Origin: Pyrrhosoma nymphula
Lineage: Eukaryota; Arthropoda; Insecta; Odonata; Coenagrionidae
Direction: 5' to 3'
Length of the DNA: 64,000 nt
Assembly: GCA_963573305.1 (NCBI GenBank)
Contig: OY754338.1
Span: 16,614,192-16,678,191, forward strand
Shown one piece after another: positions 1 through 11,117 of the stretch. How positions within the stretch are numbered: position 1 is the stretch's first letter; the number at the start of each line of letters is the position of its first letter. A program made the position numbers and the translations under genes. Under the pieces are notes generated by a model that saw only the letters and a program-made list of their open reading frames with translations, was not told the DNA's origin and ran no database searches.

Positions 1-180
1 CGAGGTAACAGACCACTAGTTAGTCTCTTGTCTCCGAAGATGACGGCTCGCCCGTCGAAACGTCCCGTAAATTATTCTGTGAGTGTCCTTTTATTTTCGT
101 GTGCCTGTGTTTTCAAAGTATATTTATATTTGTGTGTATATATATATATATATATTTATTTATTTATTTATTTATTTAAT
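1..180 (+). repeat. Single-arm foldback-type repeat end with hammerhead-like motif, then simple repeats
   Basis: A motif CCGAAGA (34-40), one base, stem GACGG (42-46) with CCGTC (52-56), then GAAAC (57-61) matches the family motif seen throughout the window. The downstream text (gtgagtgtccttttat, about 80-95) closely matches the tail of the hairpin at 63605-63990, so both belong to one family. It is cut by the window edge, so a partner arm cannot be seen. It runs into (TA)n at about 138-153 and (TTTA)n to about 178. Likely a Penelope-like terminal repeat by analogy; this is inference. Confidence 0.55.
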
Positions 181-623
181 GGCCTCTTATATATGTGAAA
201 TACTCGGTAATGTCTTCTTTACAGTTGTACGTAATTAATTCTATTCAACTAGTGTTAGTTGTTCTTAATGTTATGCTTATAAGATGTTGATGGTTGTTGC
301 CATGTGTCAGATGTTCGTTTATTGTTACTAGGTGGTGAGATTGTATTGTATGAATGTTTGTACTGTTGTTGGATGATCTGAAGCAGTAATAAAAACTAAT
401 TAATTGCTAATTTTATTGGTTAAATCTGCAACGCTAAACAGCTAGGATATGGCGCAACCGAATTTTCACTGAATTAATTAGCACATGCATGGAAGCGCAT
501 TAAATGGACCGTGAGTGCCTGAGGGCGTTGGGGAAGAAGGGAGGGGAGGAGGCCGGTCATGCCGACCTTGGGCCGGGCGCACATGTCCTTGATTAAAAGG
601 CATCATAGGGAATCCGACTGTAC

Positions 624-908
624 CAAGGAGGTTGAAATGAAATGGAGGAGGTATGACCGTGAACGCTCATGGGCGAAAGTGAAGCAAGAATAGGGGTGCT
701 TGGGAAGGATTTTGTGCCGAGTAGGTGTTGCCAAACCAGTCACAAAACATCGCCTTGCCTGTGGTTTTTAACTTAGATTTGACGAAAATCGAACGCGACC
801 GCCGGACACGTAAGCCAGAGTAAGGTCTAAACTGTGCCGACTGCAATGGCGGAATTGGCTTCAAGAATCAAGTGGTATGTCGCCTCCATTTCTTTTCTTA
901 TCTCCTTG
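624..908 (+). mobile_element. hAT-type MITE (copy 1), 285 bp
   Basis: The ends are inverted repeats starting CAAGGAG and finishing CTCCTTG, with imperfect terminal similarity extending about 30 bp. Flanks are gactgtac (616-623) and gactgcac (909-916), a 7/8 match to an 8-bp target duplication, as expected for hAT elements. The same element in inverse orientation is at 17815-18093. Open frames across it are short and differ between copies, so it is treated as non-autonomous. Confidence 0.8.
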
Positions 909-1289
909 GACTGCACCTCCTCTCTCTCTCCTATGATCCAAGTTCCTTGTCGAGCTCTCGCTGACTCACGGCGCTGCTGAGCTGGTTGGCTGTCAGCGCG
1001 TCATCAACGGATATTCTTCGCTCGGACACACCAAGAGAAAGCGTCCTTGTCTCTGCAATGAGTGAATGGGATTTTACTATAAATTAGGACACGAAAAAGA
1101 GATCCCCTTAAAACAGTTGCGTAAGAACGTAAGGAGGGGTGTGCAGGGGTACTTTCCCGCTCCTCCTTAAAATGTTGCGGATGGCGCAGAAGTTGCTCTG
1201 AAAAGGGCACCGAAGAGTATCAAAAGAGGGCTTATTAAGTGTCCTCATTTTTGAGGTCCCAATATAGGAAGCTACGCTTGTGGGCCTTT

Positions 1290-1735
1290 GAACAAAGAAT
1301 TGAGGAAGAAACTAGTAAAGTTCTATAAATGGAGTGTGGCACTATATGGGGCGGAAACTTGGGCATTTAAGAAGTAAGTTGAGAAAAGACTGGAAGCCTT
1401 GGAGATGTGGATATGGAGGAAGATGGAAAAATTGAGTTGGAAGGATGAAGTTAGAAACGAGGAGGTACTGAGGAGAGTGGGCGAGGAAAGGACTCTGATG
1501 GAAACGATTAGAAGAAGAAAGAGGAATGGGATTGGACATTCCCGGAGAAAACATTGTCTGCAGACTACCGGTAAAGAAGGAGTGGTGGAAGGAAAGCGGG
1601 GAAGGAAAAGGAAGCAAATGCTAGATTACATTAAAATAGGCGGAAAGTACGCGGATACAAAGCACTTGCCTGAGAGAAGAGTGGAGTGGAGGAGGAGCCC
1701 ATGAGAAGACCTGCCGTTTGGAGCAGAAAAAACAT
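1290..1735 (+). pseudogene. RTE-type LINE 3' fragment (decayed RT C-terminus)
   Basis: Translation from about 1290 gives the sequence WSVALYGAETWAF followed by an in-frame stop, then a segment matching the RLEAFEMWVWRRMEK region of the intact LINE protein at 22978-25962 (its residues about 865-985). The lysine/arginine-rich tail also aligns. After the frame ends near 1704, the sequence ggagcccatgagaagacctg and an A-rich stretch look like a LINE 3' end. It is a 5'-truncated, stop-containing relic of a related but distinct element. Confidence 0.7.
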
Positions 1736-1884
1736 TAATAAATAATATTGTACCTCTACCTCATTTAAGCCGTGGAATCGAAGCCATTTAAGCTAGCTAT
1801 TTACGGAGTGAATTTTGTATGTGATGCATCGGAACACATTAGCAGAGCACTTGAGCGGAACACACGAACGACGTTGAATAGAAC

Positions 1885-2190
1885 GTTGTGCGCTGGCGAA
1901 ATGTTTTGTAACCTGCCGGTAGGTAGCATTTTAATAGGTGAACAACAGTCACGGCCGAATGTATAGTTTAAATTTGTTGAATTCGCTCAAAATAAATATT
2001 TAAAAATGTTAGATTTTGGTTGCTGAGTCATTAAAAACTTCACAGTATGCATGTTTTCCGCCTTTACTGAAAATATAAAAAAACACGACAACAATCATGT
2101 ATGCCATAATCGACGTTCTTTTGTTGTTTAGCACACATTAACTTTGCTCCCGATCTGTTTTGAAGTGATATGCACGGGCGAAGCGGGTCC
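1885..2190. repeat. Dispersed repeat A, copy 1
   Basis: About 300 bp that aligns, with moderate divergence, to 10690-10985. Shared blocks include ctggcgaaa, cctgccggtaggtagc, cagtcacg-ccgaatgt, aactttgctcccgat and tgttttgaagtg. No terminal repeats or coding frame are visible. The class is unknown; it may be an old MITE or a LINE untranslated region. Confidence 0.55.
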
Positions 2191-3500
2191 AGGTTTTGTC
2201 TGAGATAACTATTGAAAATGGTTAGACTTCCAACTTTTATTTCTAATCAAATTGTTGCTAGGGTTATTTCCGCTGTTATCCATACTGTTTTCTTTAAACT
2301 ACACATTCACTAATTATAACCGATCAAATACGTTGCATATCAGTAGTTTAAGGATGAAAATATCTCTTTGACTCCACTCTGTCGTCGCTAAAAACTGAAT
2401 TATCGGAGCTATCATAAATTATTCCTAATATGCTAATTCTCGATTCGTCTGCTGTTTGTGTCATCCGGATGACGTCATGCGCAGAACGGTCTCTTTCTGT
2501 TTACGGGAACGTCCCACCTTGCATTAGTAGTGCCATGGTATTTGGCTTCCGGATGCACGACCCTACTACACAGCCGTTTATAAGGAAATAAACATATATA
2601 AATTTCAAATTTTGAAGAAAAGGACGATTTTATCAATAATGCATTTTTAGGCAAACACAAAATACAATTTTTCTCCTATGGGAGAAAAATTTGCCAAATA
2701 TTGAGTAAAAGCAACCCTCTTATTAATTTGCATTTGAGGGTTGTTGTTGCTTTTCCGATCGAGTTTTGGCCATGGCTTTGTTGACTAAAATTATCTCGCT
2801 GATTCATTCAGTCTATGAACATTCAATACTTGGCTCCGAGACCTACGATCTGAAATTTCTTATCAATTGATTTTCATCTCATTCGACAGTATGGTGGGGT
2901 TATTGACCATAAGAGGATCCAAAGGCCATTTTATTTGGTATAAAATCAATAAACAATTGCACCCGGGAATATCGTCGTTTAAAAAGTTGAAAATAATTTG
3001 AAGAAAAGCATACATTTTATTAAAATGTCTTCCATTATAGTCAAAAGCTTTTACCATAATTTAATAGAATTTAAAATAGTCAAATACCCTTAATCGGCAT
3101 TCTGATAGAATTCTTTATCCTTGTAAAAGAGGACCATATACACATTTAATATGGTTAATGTTGATTTTTTCAACAAGCATGATGTATAATGAGACTGGAA
3201 AAATCTGGAACAAATCAAAATTGTTATGACATTGCCTTAATCTCTACATAAATATGATACGCTTACTTTTTTGAAGTTGAGGTTATTTATACACATACTT
3301 TGTATGATCCAAGTACTTCTTTTCCATGGATTATCAAGAGTTTTAATCTGATTGTGTTTTTATTTTATTTTATAAGAAATTACGATGGCTTTTGATGTTA
3401 ATGAAAACTTAAGCATTGATTAATTGTATCTATTAGCACTTTTTAAAAATTTATTTAGTTTTTAAAAGTTATTTTGAACTCTCAATAATTTATTTAAAAA
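2191..3500. other. Unannotated AT-rich stretch
   Basis: About 1.3 kb of AT-rich sequence with no long frame, terminal repeat or recognisable family. Nothing is supported here. Confidence 0.5.
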
Positions 3501-3504
3501 CCTA

Positions 3505-4378
3505 GTTAGAATGCGTGCAGAAAAGATCGGAAAGATATGTTAAAGGCCGTTATGATAATGTTGTTAGTTTTACTGACATTTTGCAGCACTTGGGATAAGA
3601 ATCGCTTTCAGACTGTCGATTAAAATTTAGACTTAATCTATTATCTAAGTTCCTAACCGAATTATTCTCTGACGACGATGATAATATTTTACGAAATCCG
3701 ACATACTACGGAAGATCAGATAATGAGAATAAAATTAGGGAGCTAGACTGCAGAACGGACAGATTAAAAATGTCATTTTGCCCACGAGCGATAAGGGATC
3801 ATAACAGCTGCCAATGAGACTTTTATCTAGGTTTGTCGATAGGTAGTGTAGCTCTTAGTAGTAGAAGTACTCCCTAATACTTGTATCATTATCTGTAACC
3901 CAGTACTGACAGCATGCCGTGCATGTTTTCAGTATTACTCTTGTAGCTCTGTCCATTTATGTTGTTACAAAATAATAGCGGTCCTAAAAGATCTTAGGCT
4001 TTCCCGGCGAATAATATTGGTAAAATCTTCTCGGGTTTGCCACCGGGTAGGGCTTTTAAAGGCCAACGTTTCGACGAGTGACTCCCTCATTGTCAGCCCT
4101 GTTGACGATGAGGGAGTCACTCGTCGAAACGTTGGCCTTTAAAAGCCTTACCCGGTGGCAAACCCGAGAAGATTTTACCAATAGCGGTCCTTATAACATT
4201 GGTATCATTGGTAGTGGATGCTTGTGAGGCTTCGCCTCCTGACAAGCATTAGCGATTTGTGCTAATGCATCAATAGTTGTTGTTACACTACCTTTAATAG
4301 GGCATAGTGTAATGTATGTTGGTGACTACTCACCCCCTGCCACACACCCTTGAGGTGGCTTGGAGGGTATTTTGTAGA
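3505..4378 (+). pseudogene. CR1/Jockey-like LINE 3' part (family C, copy 1), interrupted by a foldback
   Basis: The sequence aligns throughout with copy 2 at 10060-10680, whose frame reads like the extreme C-terminus of a CR1/Jockey-type ORF2 (LGWESLSDLR, then GRSDH and FFPRTIREHNS). Here the frame is broken by stops. The 3' end (ggtgactactcaccccct to gggtattttgtaga) is shared with the minus-strand copy at 12096-12531. A foldback element with an 11-bp duplication sits at 3985-4179 inside the untranslated part, which dates it after the LINE insertion. Confidence 0.65.
3985..4179. mobile_element. Foldback element with hammerhead-like motif in both arms
   Basis: Flanked by aatagcggtcc at 3974-3984 and 4180-4190 (an 11-bp target duplication). 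The arms form a near-perfect hairpin about 160 bp across, containing gggtttgccaccgggta and its complement. The right arm carries TTGACGA (4102-4108) and GAAAC (4126-4130). The left end (ctttcccggcgaata) is shared with the elements at 34.14 kb and 55.81 kb, defining a subfamily. No protein is encoded. The Penelope-like assignment is inference. Confidence 0.75.
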
Positions 4379-4917
4379 TTTAGATTATTTATGTACTCGT
4401 ACGCATGGATTAGTTTTGCACGTGTTTACTCTGTATCGAAGGAAGAACATATTTGACGTGCCCCCCCCCCCCCCCATGATGCCTTTTTATGCTGAGGGGC
4501 TATATACTATAAGGCGTCGCAGTTTCTCAAATATGCATGCTCCGACCGATGGCGTGCCTTGATTCCTGAGGCGGTGGTCGCGGCATTGCGGTATTTCGAA
4601 GCGAAAAAGAAGAAGAAGGGAAGGAAATAAAAATAAACGTGGACGTCGTCGTGAGACCTTTCAGCGACCATCGATTGATTTTCTCTAACCTAACCTTAAG
4701 AGCGAGAAAAGAAATGGAGGGAACTGCCAACTTTCCTGTTTTGCGTCTCTGCTAAGTCAAGCAAACATAATATTTCCCTCGACTTCACTAGCAGCTGCGT
4801 TCTCTTTTTTCGTGTTGCATTAATTTATTAAATACAAATTATTTTTGCAATCCATGTTATAAAAATATTTATTTTTCATTTTTAATAATAATATTCTTTT
4901 ACTTAGTGCTGGGATGT

Positions 4918-5293
4918 TTCTTGGAGGGTTGTTCATCAATAAATTAAAGCGCATTAGTACCCACTCCTGCCAACGTTTCGAAAATTTCTATTTTAATCAT
5001 CAGGGCTACAGCAGTAACATAAAATTACATGTATTAAATACTGTTATTCAAATTATTGAAAAAAATATATACATTGCAATACCTTGTGGTGGAATACTTA
5101 GATTAATAATTCATTTCATTTCAAAATATGGCAATTTATATATATATTTTTTTCAATAATTTGAGTTAATAACAGTATTTAATACGTGTATTTTATGTTA
5201 CTGTTGTAGCTCTGATGATGAAAAGTGAAATTTTCGAAAAGTTGGCTTGAGTACTAATTTATGACATAATTTATTGATGACCAACTCTCCATA
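4918..5293. repeat. Foldback element, arms about 160 bp
   Basis: The left arm (4918-5075) and right arm (about 5140-5293) are inverted copies sharing gttggtcatcaataaatta, a CTGATGA motif, a hairpin stem, GAAA, and acagtaacataaaa. The central part is (TA)-rich. In the left arm, read on the minus strand, CTGATGA is followed by a T, an A/T stem and GAAACGTTGG. In the right arm, read on plus, the same order is kept. The arms differ at many positions, so the element is old. Confidence 0.7.
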
Positions 5294-5636
5294 ATACATA
5301 CAAGTATAGTTAAGTTGTCAATGACCAACTCTCATCAATAGCCAGTCTATATCAATGGGATAGCGCCAAACTAATCTGCCGTTCTAACAACTAGACCGGG
5401 ATAGGCTTGCATAAGGAAGCCGTTGAGATACGACTAAAAAAAGAACCATTTCAACAGAAACACGGGTTTTATCGTTAGCAAGTCCTAGAACCCGATTTTA
5501 AAGAGAATTAAGTACGATAGAACACTACCTTTCCATCGCAATTTTGAAGATCCTTCCGGTCAATCAGGAGTCAACTGATTGTTTTACCCAAATAAGGCTG
5601 ACGTTGTTTACACTCAACGACATTTACTTACTCACC

Positions 5637-5760
5637 CTGATGACGATGGACGAGTCGTCCGTTGAAACGTCGGTGTTGTTCACTACTTTAACCCAGTGGA
5701 ATTTCCAAGAAAACTTTACAAACATCATTTCCCGGGTAAGAATAAAATCCTATTTTAACT
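5637..5760 (+). repeat. Single-arm hammerhead-like repeat
   Basis: CTGATGA (5637-5643), one C, stem GATGGACG (5645-5652) pairing fully, with G-U pairs, to CGTCCGTT (5656-5663), then GAAAC (5664-5668). This is the cleanest single-arm motif. Downstream text (aacccagtgg, then cccgggtaag at 5731-5740) recalls the cccggtgg/cccgag blocks of the foldbacks at 4.0 and 34.2 kb. No inverted partner is seen nearby. Confidence 0.6.
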
Positions 5761-5872
5761 CTCATCAAGTTTACTTAATACAAAATTGCATAAGAGTGTA
5801 CCTACTCCTTACCACTTCATTGAATGGTAGTGAAACGTCAGAATAATCATGAATGTTGTGTGAATGCAGTGA

Positions 5873-6130
5873 GAAAGGGTTATCTGAGGAATGATTGTGG
5901 TATACGTTGGATGGAAAGGGTTAGGAATGAGTGGATGGTGAAGTAATGTGGATTGGATGCTCTGATAATGGAAAAAAATTACTAAACGAGCGTGCTTCGT
6001 TGGTTCGGCTATTTTAATGGGATGGTTGAGAATCGAATAAGAGATCTATAAATGTTGGCACAGAGTTGGAGTGGAATGGAGTTCGAGAGGAAGTGGCAGG
6101 CCGAGAAAGTCATGCAATGTTGAAAAGGGA
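5873..6130 (+). pseudogene. LINE (RTE-like) RT C-terminal relic
   Basis: A broken frame reads GIRWMERVRNEWMV, then CGLDALIMEK, SVLRWFGYFNGMVENRI, and a GRPRKS-like stretch after shifts. This order is typical of the tail of RTE-like endonuclease-reverse transcriptases. Stops and at least one frameshift make it non-functional. Neither end is defined. Confidence 0.55.
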
Positions 6131-6990
6131 CTCTTAACCCTCTTCTGCCCACGTGGACGAATCTGTTAAATCGTCCGACAAAGCCATTGAAAAGCTAAAT
6201 ATACCATATTGAACAGATCAGTTGAGGAGTTAATATGCCGGGAGAATGTGTGTTGGTAGCGGATTTGTCACGGTATCGTAATGATTTATGTTTAAAAATG
6301 ATAATAATTTACAAAAAATCTTCTGTATTGCTCAAAAAGTTAATGGACAAATTGCGCGCGGTAGCCATGTTGTACGGAGAATTTGTTGCATAGGCAGACT
6401 ACTTTTCGCGGCAAGACGCCATTTAAATTGTCCTTAAATCTATGGTATTTTTAATTCATGATTTTTTTTCCTGATTCCTATTAACATTTCCATTATATTT
6501 TTTGGACAGTAAATGAAATGGTAAAAATCCCCAATACTTTGTATGATGATACTCTGAAGTGAAATTCGCTATTTATGTATAAAGGTTTAACGGAACATCT
6601 TCCCCAGTGGTTTGCCCACCTCACTCTCCTAGTTCGCTCTCAGAACTTCATCCATTCTCACGAAACATATCGTAAATTTTCATTAGTTTCTTTATTACGG
6701 CAAAGCTTAGTTTCAGAAGAAGAAGAGTCCACCTAAAAAAAAGTTTACTGATGTGAAAGTACTTCGTTGCGTGAATTTTTACGTGTAGGTTTCCTATTTA
6801 CTTTCATTAAAAAATATAAATGACGAATTACTATCAATCAGTGTACAGTGTTTAACGAATGATCTGGAAACAAAGAACAATCCATTCTTTAAAAAACGTG
6901 CTTGACGACGGACCGCCCATCGGTGTGAACATAATTGCAACTCTTTTGTATTGTTAAACATGGGTAAACCTACGACCAATTATGTGGATG
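6131..6990. other. Unannotated stretch
   Basis: AT-rich sequence with no recognisable coding frame, terminal repeat or tandem array. Confidence 0.45.
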
Positions 6991-6993
6991 TTA

Positions 6994-7215
6994 CAGTGTG
7001 TCCATAAATTATCTGAACAACTTCATTAGAGCAAAAAACTGTACAGCACGTGGTATTAATTTAGTAAAAATATTTTAAAACAAGGAAATCATCTATTTTT
7101 AGTTTTATTCCGTGGGATTGCATGTAACATTGTTACGGTATATCAGATGATCAGTTATCAGTTAACAACCGTGTAAAAAACGGTCACATTGTTCAGATAA
7201 TTTATTGGCACCCTG
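6994..7215. mobile_element. Short MITE, Tc1/mariner-like ends
   Basis: The ends form an inverted repeat of about 25 bp: CAGTGTGTCCATAAATTATC on the left and its near complement finishing GGCACCCTG on the right. A TA precedes the left end; the right flank reads TT, so the expected TA duplication is only half preserved. At 222 bp it cannot code for a transposase. Confidence 0.6.
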
Positions 7216-7893
7216 TTTAGGGAACTCTTCTTCTTCTGGATTTTTAGGAGCTACGTAAAAATGCTTCAAAATAACTGAAAATATCATGGAAACTAGTTCT
7301 CTTCGAAGACAAATATCTCAAGATGTAAGCGTAGCCTTCAGCAAAGATGTAGGTATGTAAATAATGCCGAAATGTTAGCATGTAACAATATTTTCTCAAA
7401 TCTTTCTTTGATGTGAAAACTAACATAGGTAGAGCAGTAAGTGTATATGCACCGTAAGCGAGCATTAATACAACATTTTTTTAGTATCACGTGCACCATT
7501 TGCGTAGGATATATGTTTTTTAGAGTCCAGGTCCTTTATCTGAGGAAGCGTGCGTGCCTCTGATGTCTCAAGCAAAATTCTTGGGTCAGCCTTTCTTTCC
7601 AGATAGAGCAAGTCACATCTTCGTCACGGAACCTCGTCATGATGTGGTTCCAAAGGCTATGACGTTTATGCCCCCCAGAATAACTCCCGTTTGCAGTGCA
7701 CATTATTATAGCATTGCTTCTTGATATCGAGTTTGCATGCTGAAGTTCCGCTCAACCCAGGTTCACGTGTTCATGAATCGATTCCGTCCGACCGTTTCCG
7801 TTTAACACGAGGTCTAATATTGCGTTAGAATCCTAAATAAACTCATGCCAAGACCAAAACCTTTTCCGACCTAAACCTTTCAGGTTTCAGTTT

Positions 7894-8870
7894 AGGGGTC
7901 ATGCATAAACTGCGGTACCGTTTTCGGTGATTTGTTTACCCCCCTACGTTGGCAACCATAGTATTTTTCCCAATCCCTCCCCCCCCCGATATGTAACCTT
8001 GTCTCTGCAAATGAAACTTTCAAAAAAAAATATTTTCTTAATTATTGAGTGAGTTTATTTTTAGGGATAGTTTGAAATAAGACAAATAAAGTAGCTGAAA
8101 TAGATAATATAATAGAACTCGCTAATCTGAATTGGAACAAGTAATATTAATGATAAAGAGATGGCGAAGATGGCTTGATATGCTGAAACCCGGATCGTTT
8201 CCTTAAAATATAGTGTGGAATAACAACCAAGTGCTTTTTTATTATTAAAATGAAGGAGTTACACAGAGTAACGCCGGAGACAGTGTCTTATATTAAAAGT
8301 AATAAAAACTTTTAAATTCTAAATATCAACCATGAATCACATGAAGCTAAAAAAACTAGAATTTCTAATGATGCTCAATAATCAATGTTCCCTTATCCCT
8401 CCATGAGCCAATGTCGTGGATTATAGTTATTTGATTAGAAGACTCTTGAGAGGGCTGTGTTAAGAGTTACGTCTTCTACGGACTTCTCGTAGTATTGTCG
8501 ACGCGATGTTGACGAGTAAGAAACGTAAACAGGCGCATTATAACAACTACGTTACTTTGAGTGAACCCCTCCCCCTCGTTACCCACCGTAGGTTTTTAGG
8601 CGACCCCCTCCACGATATTTTCAAAAATAAACTTTGTTATATTCCACACCATTTTAATTAAAACTCAACCGGTTTCAACCTTTTCAGGTCATTCTCAAGA
8701 GTTGACAATCTATTGACAGACAGGGCGGAATATATATATAAAATAAAACGGTGTGGAATATAACAAAGTTTATTTTTGAAAATGTCATGTCTTTATTCCA
8801 CGAAATGAACTCGCGAAACATTGATTTGACCCCCTCCACTTTGGTAACATAGTTTATGCACGACCCCCTT
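7894..8870. mobile_element. Inverted-repeat DNA element (family F), with nested insertion
   Basis: The ends are inverted: AGGGGTCATGCATAAACTGC at 7894-7913 and the related complement at about 8843-8870 (agtttatgcacgacccc). Runs such as ccccctcc recur just inside both ends. A foldback-type insertion at 8614-8827 interrupts it. No transposase is recognisable and no clear target duplication is seen, so the superfamily is unassigned. Confidence 0.5.
8614..8827 (-). mobile_element. Foldback-type insertion with hammerhead-like motif
   Basis: Flanked by gaccccctccac at 8602-8613 and 8828-8839, a 12-bp direct repeat consistent with a target duplication. Inverted arms at 8616-8658 and about 8744-8783 share aaataaactttgttatattc. 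Only one internal motif is present, on the minus strand: TTGAGAA (complement of 8692-8698), a T, stem GACCT/AGGTT, then GAAAC (complement of 8672-8676). Confidence 0.65.
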
Positions 8871-8932
8871 AGCTCTGGTTACTCATGAGACAGGTTTCAC
8901 TGTAATTAGAAAATACTCTATTGCATGATAAT

Positions 8933-9672
8933 TTAAGGTGACCATCCGTCCTCCTTTAGTGAGGACAGTCCTTCTTTTGTAAGTTCTGTCCTCCCTCGAA
9001 AAGTGTCCTCCTACATGTCCTCCTTTTCGATATTTGATTTTGAAGACTATTCTGTAAATCTCTGTATTTGATCGATGCCAAGCCGGTCCGTTACACGTGA
9101 TGTGACGTATATGTACTTTGATATGACGATTCGCCAAGGCTCGGTAGGTAGAGTGCGGCGAGACGTAATCAACATGTTGAAATGAACAGGTTGAATGCTA
9201 AAATTAACATGTTGAAATTGATCAAAGATGGGTGTAAATATTCAGCCATTTCAAACATAATCATATTTCATGTGAACATTTATTTGTTCTTGCTCAATTT
9301 ACTTTGTGCTGCCCTGGAACTAATGCAGGTTGAAAGGGTTTTTTTTATTGCTAATGATTTTTTGGGAAGTGAAAAATCGAAACTGAATGTTGATACTCTA
9401 GCTGAAGCTTTTGCCGTAAAATTCGATATGACAGGTAATTTTTGTTCAGATATTTCCAATATATTGTTAGAAGATAATACATTGATTAAAAACATTCATT
9501 CAATGAAAAAGTACTCATTTAAATAATAATTAATATGTATGTGAGCATAATCACAATATAAACGGTCACAAATGTTTTATTTACGATATTTGTATTTTTT
9601 TATTTGCGTCCTCCTTTTCATTGTAAAAAAAATAATTTCTGTCCTTTTCATCGTAAAAAAGTTGGTCACCTT
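8933..9672 (+). mobile_element. Internally deleted hAT element
   Basis: The ends form the inverted repeat TTAAGGTGACCA / GGTCACCTTAA, and short inverted gtcctcc and gtccttt blocks recur just inside both ends. It encloses the decayed transposase tail at 9312-9526. The target duplication is unclear. The terminal sequence and the protein both point to hAT. Confidence 0.65.
9312..9526 (+). pseudogene. hAT transposase C-terminal (dimerisation region) remnant
   Basis: From about 9312 the frame reads ALELMQVERVFFIANDF, then GSEKSKLNVDTL, a lysine-containing helix, a cysteine and a final IKNIHSMKKY. This order (V-E-R-V-F, N-D, S-E-K-x-L-x-V-x-T-L, K-Y) is characteristic of the hAT family C-terminal dimerisation domain. 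The catalytic core and BED finger are absent, and residues before about 9300 do not look like transposase. It is a fragment in a deletion derivative, not an active enzyme. Confidence 0.65.
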
Positions 9673-9779
9673 AATCATATGAATTATACATTTGTTATTA
9701 TTCCCTAATTTGGTAGCACTGTTTAGAATAAGGAAGCTGTTTTGTCAGTACAACTCTGAAGGCTATGAAGGAAGGAGAC

Positions 9780-10040
9780 TATTGCGATTGGGACAGAGTC
9801 ACCTCTCGGCGATGGCGTAAGAAACCGGCCGAGAATGAAGATCAGCGGACGGACCTCTAGCGAGAGATGATGAAGAGAGTGAGTGAATAGAGAAAGGAGT
9901 GGAGAGGAGGCAGCTGGACCAGTCCGATGACCGCCATCGAGTCCAGTCTTTCCCTACTTGTCCTTGCGCGAGTGACCGCCGGAAATAACTCCTTGGAAGA
10001 CGACGCCTCGAACGACAGAATGGGAGGCGGTCGAAGTGGT
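9780..10040. other. GC-rich, CpG-containing block
   Basis: About 260 bp much richer in G+C and CG dinucleotides than its neighbours, ending where LINE family C begins. An 82-codon minus-strand frame spans it, but its arginine/serine composition looks like a by-product of base composition. It could be regulatory or part of a repeat; nothing decides this. Confidence 0.3.
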
Positions 10041-10059
10041 CACGCATAGTGTGGGTTTT

Positions 10060-10680
10060 TCCCTTGAGCAGGAAAGATCGGCATTATACGTTAAAGACCG
10101 TTACGTTAATCTCGTTAGTGTTACTAACCTTTTGCAGCAACTGGGATGGGAATCGCTTTCAGACCTACGGCTAAAATTTAGACTTAATCTATTATGTAAG
10201 TTACAAACCGATCTATTCTCTGACGGCGTAAATAACTTTTTACGAAATCAAACATACTACGGTAGATCAGATCATAAGAGTAAAATTAGGAAACTAGACT
10301 GCAGAATAAACAGGTTTGAAATTTCATTTTTCCCGCGAACGATAAGAGAACATAACAGCTGACAATGAGACTTTTAATCAGGTTTGTTGATGAGTAGTGT
10401 AGCTCTTAGTAGTAGTAGTACTCCCTAATACTTGTCCTCGTAATGTAATATATCCTTGTCTGCTACCTATAAGTACTTATAGCACGCCGTGCATGTTTTC
10501 AGCATAACTCTTGAATCTCTGTCCGTTTATGTAGTGGCAAAATACATAAATACTAACGGTCCCTCTACCATTGGTAGCATATCTGTAGTCCAGTGCATGC
10601 TTATGAGGCTTCGCCTCGTGGCAAGCAGAAGTGATAAATGCTAATGCATTAGTCATAGTTACACTAACTTTAACTAACTA
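10060..10680 (+). pseudogene. CR1/Jockey-like LINE 3' part (family C, copy 2)
   Basis: An open frame ending at 10362 reads RYVNLVSVTNLLQQLGWESL, then a basic helix, LLCKLQTDLFSD, YYGRSDHKSKIRKLDCR, and FFPRTIREHNS before its stop. This matches the usual last 90 or so residues of CR1/Jockey-type ORF2 proteins (the LGW, GRSH and FFPRTI blocks). The catalytic RT part is absent. The untranslated tail continues to about 10680 and aligns with copy 1, except that the foldback is missing here, giving a clean empty-site comparison. Confidence 0.65.
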
Positions 10681-10689
10681 AAGATTAGC

Positions 10690-10985
10690 GCTGGCGAAAC
10701 GTTTGTTCACCTGCCCGTAGGTAGCGTTCGGTAAATTCACAATCTTCACAGCAGTCACGACCGAATGTTTTGTTTCAAGTTATCGAATTCGTTCAAAATA
10801 TGTATTTATAAACATCAGATTTTCATAACAGAGTGATTCAATACTTTACATTATCCACGTTCGACGCCTTTACTGGCAATCAACTGAAATTACCGATGGA
10901 TTACCGACGTTCCTATGCTGTTCCGACGAACACCAACTTTGCTCCCGATGTCTTTTGAAGTGCTCTACCAAGTGCGCAAGGTTTG
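10690..10985. repeat. Dispersed repeat A, copy 2
   Basis: Second copy of the repeat at 1885-2190. It begins immediately after LINE copy C2 and shares gctggcgaaa, cctgccc-gtaggtagc, cagtcacgaccgaatgt and aactttgctcccgatg. Its class is unknown. Confidence 0.55.
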
Positions 10986-11117
10986 AATCACGAACGGAAG
11001 TCATCTTCGCTGTTGTGTTGAGAAGTGATTAGCTTCCCATACTACTAAATGAGACTACAGCGATTGAAAAGTTCCCCATAACCTTTACCGATGGCGCCCT
11101 GTAATATTCACAATTAA

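Noticed and set aside
667..864. 65-codon frame repeated at 17859-18050
   Set aside because: The two frames are the same sequence within the two hAT MITE copies and reflect repeat identity, not a conserved protein.
10686..10740. gcgaaacgtttgttc as a hammerhead-like motif
   Set aside because: No CTGANGA box or stem precedes it; it belongs to dispersed repeat A, whose other copy has gcgaaatg.
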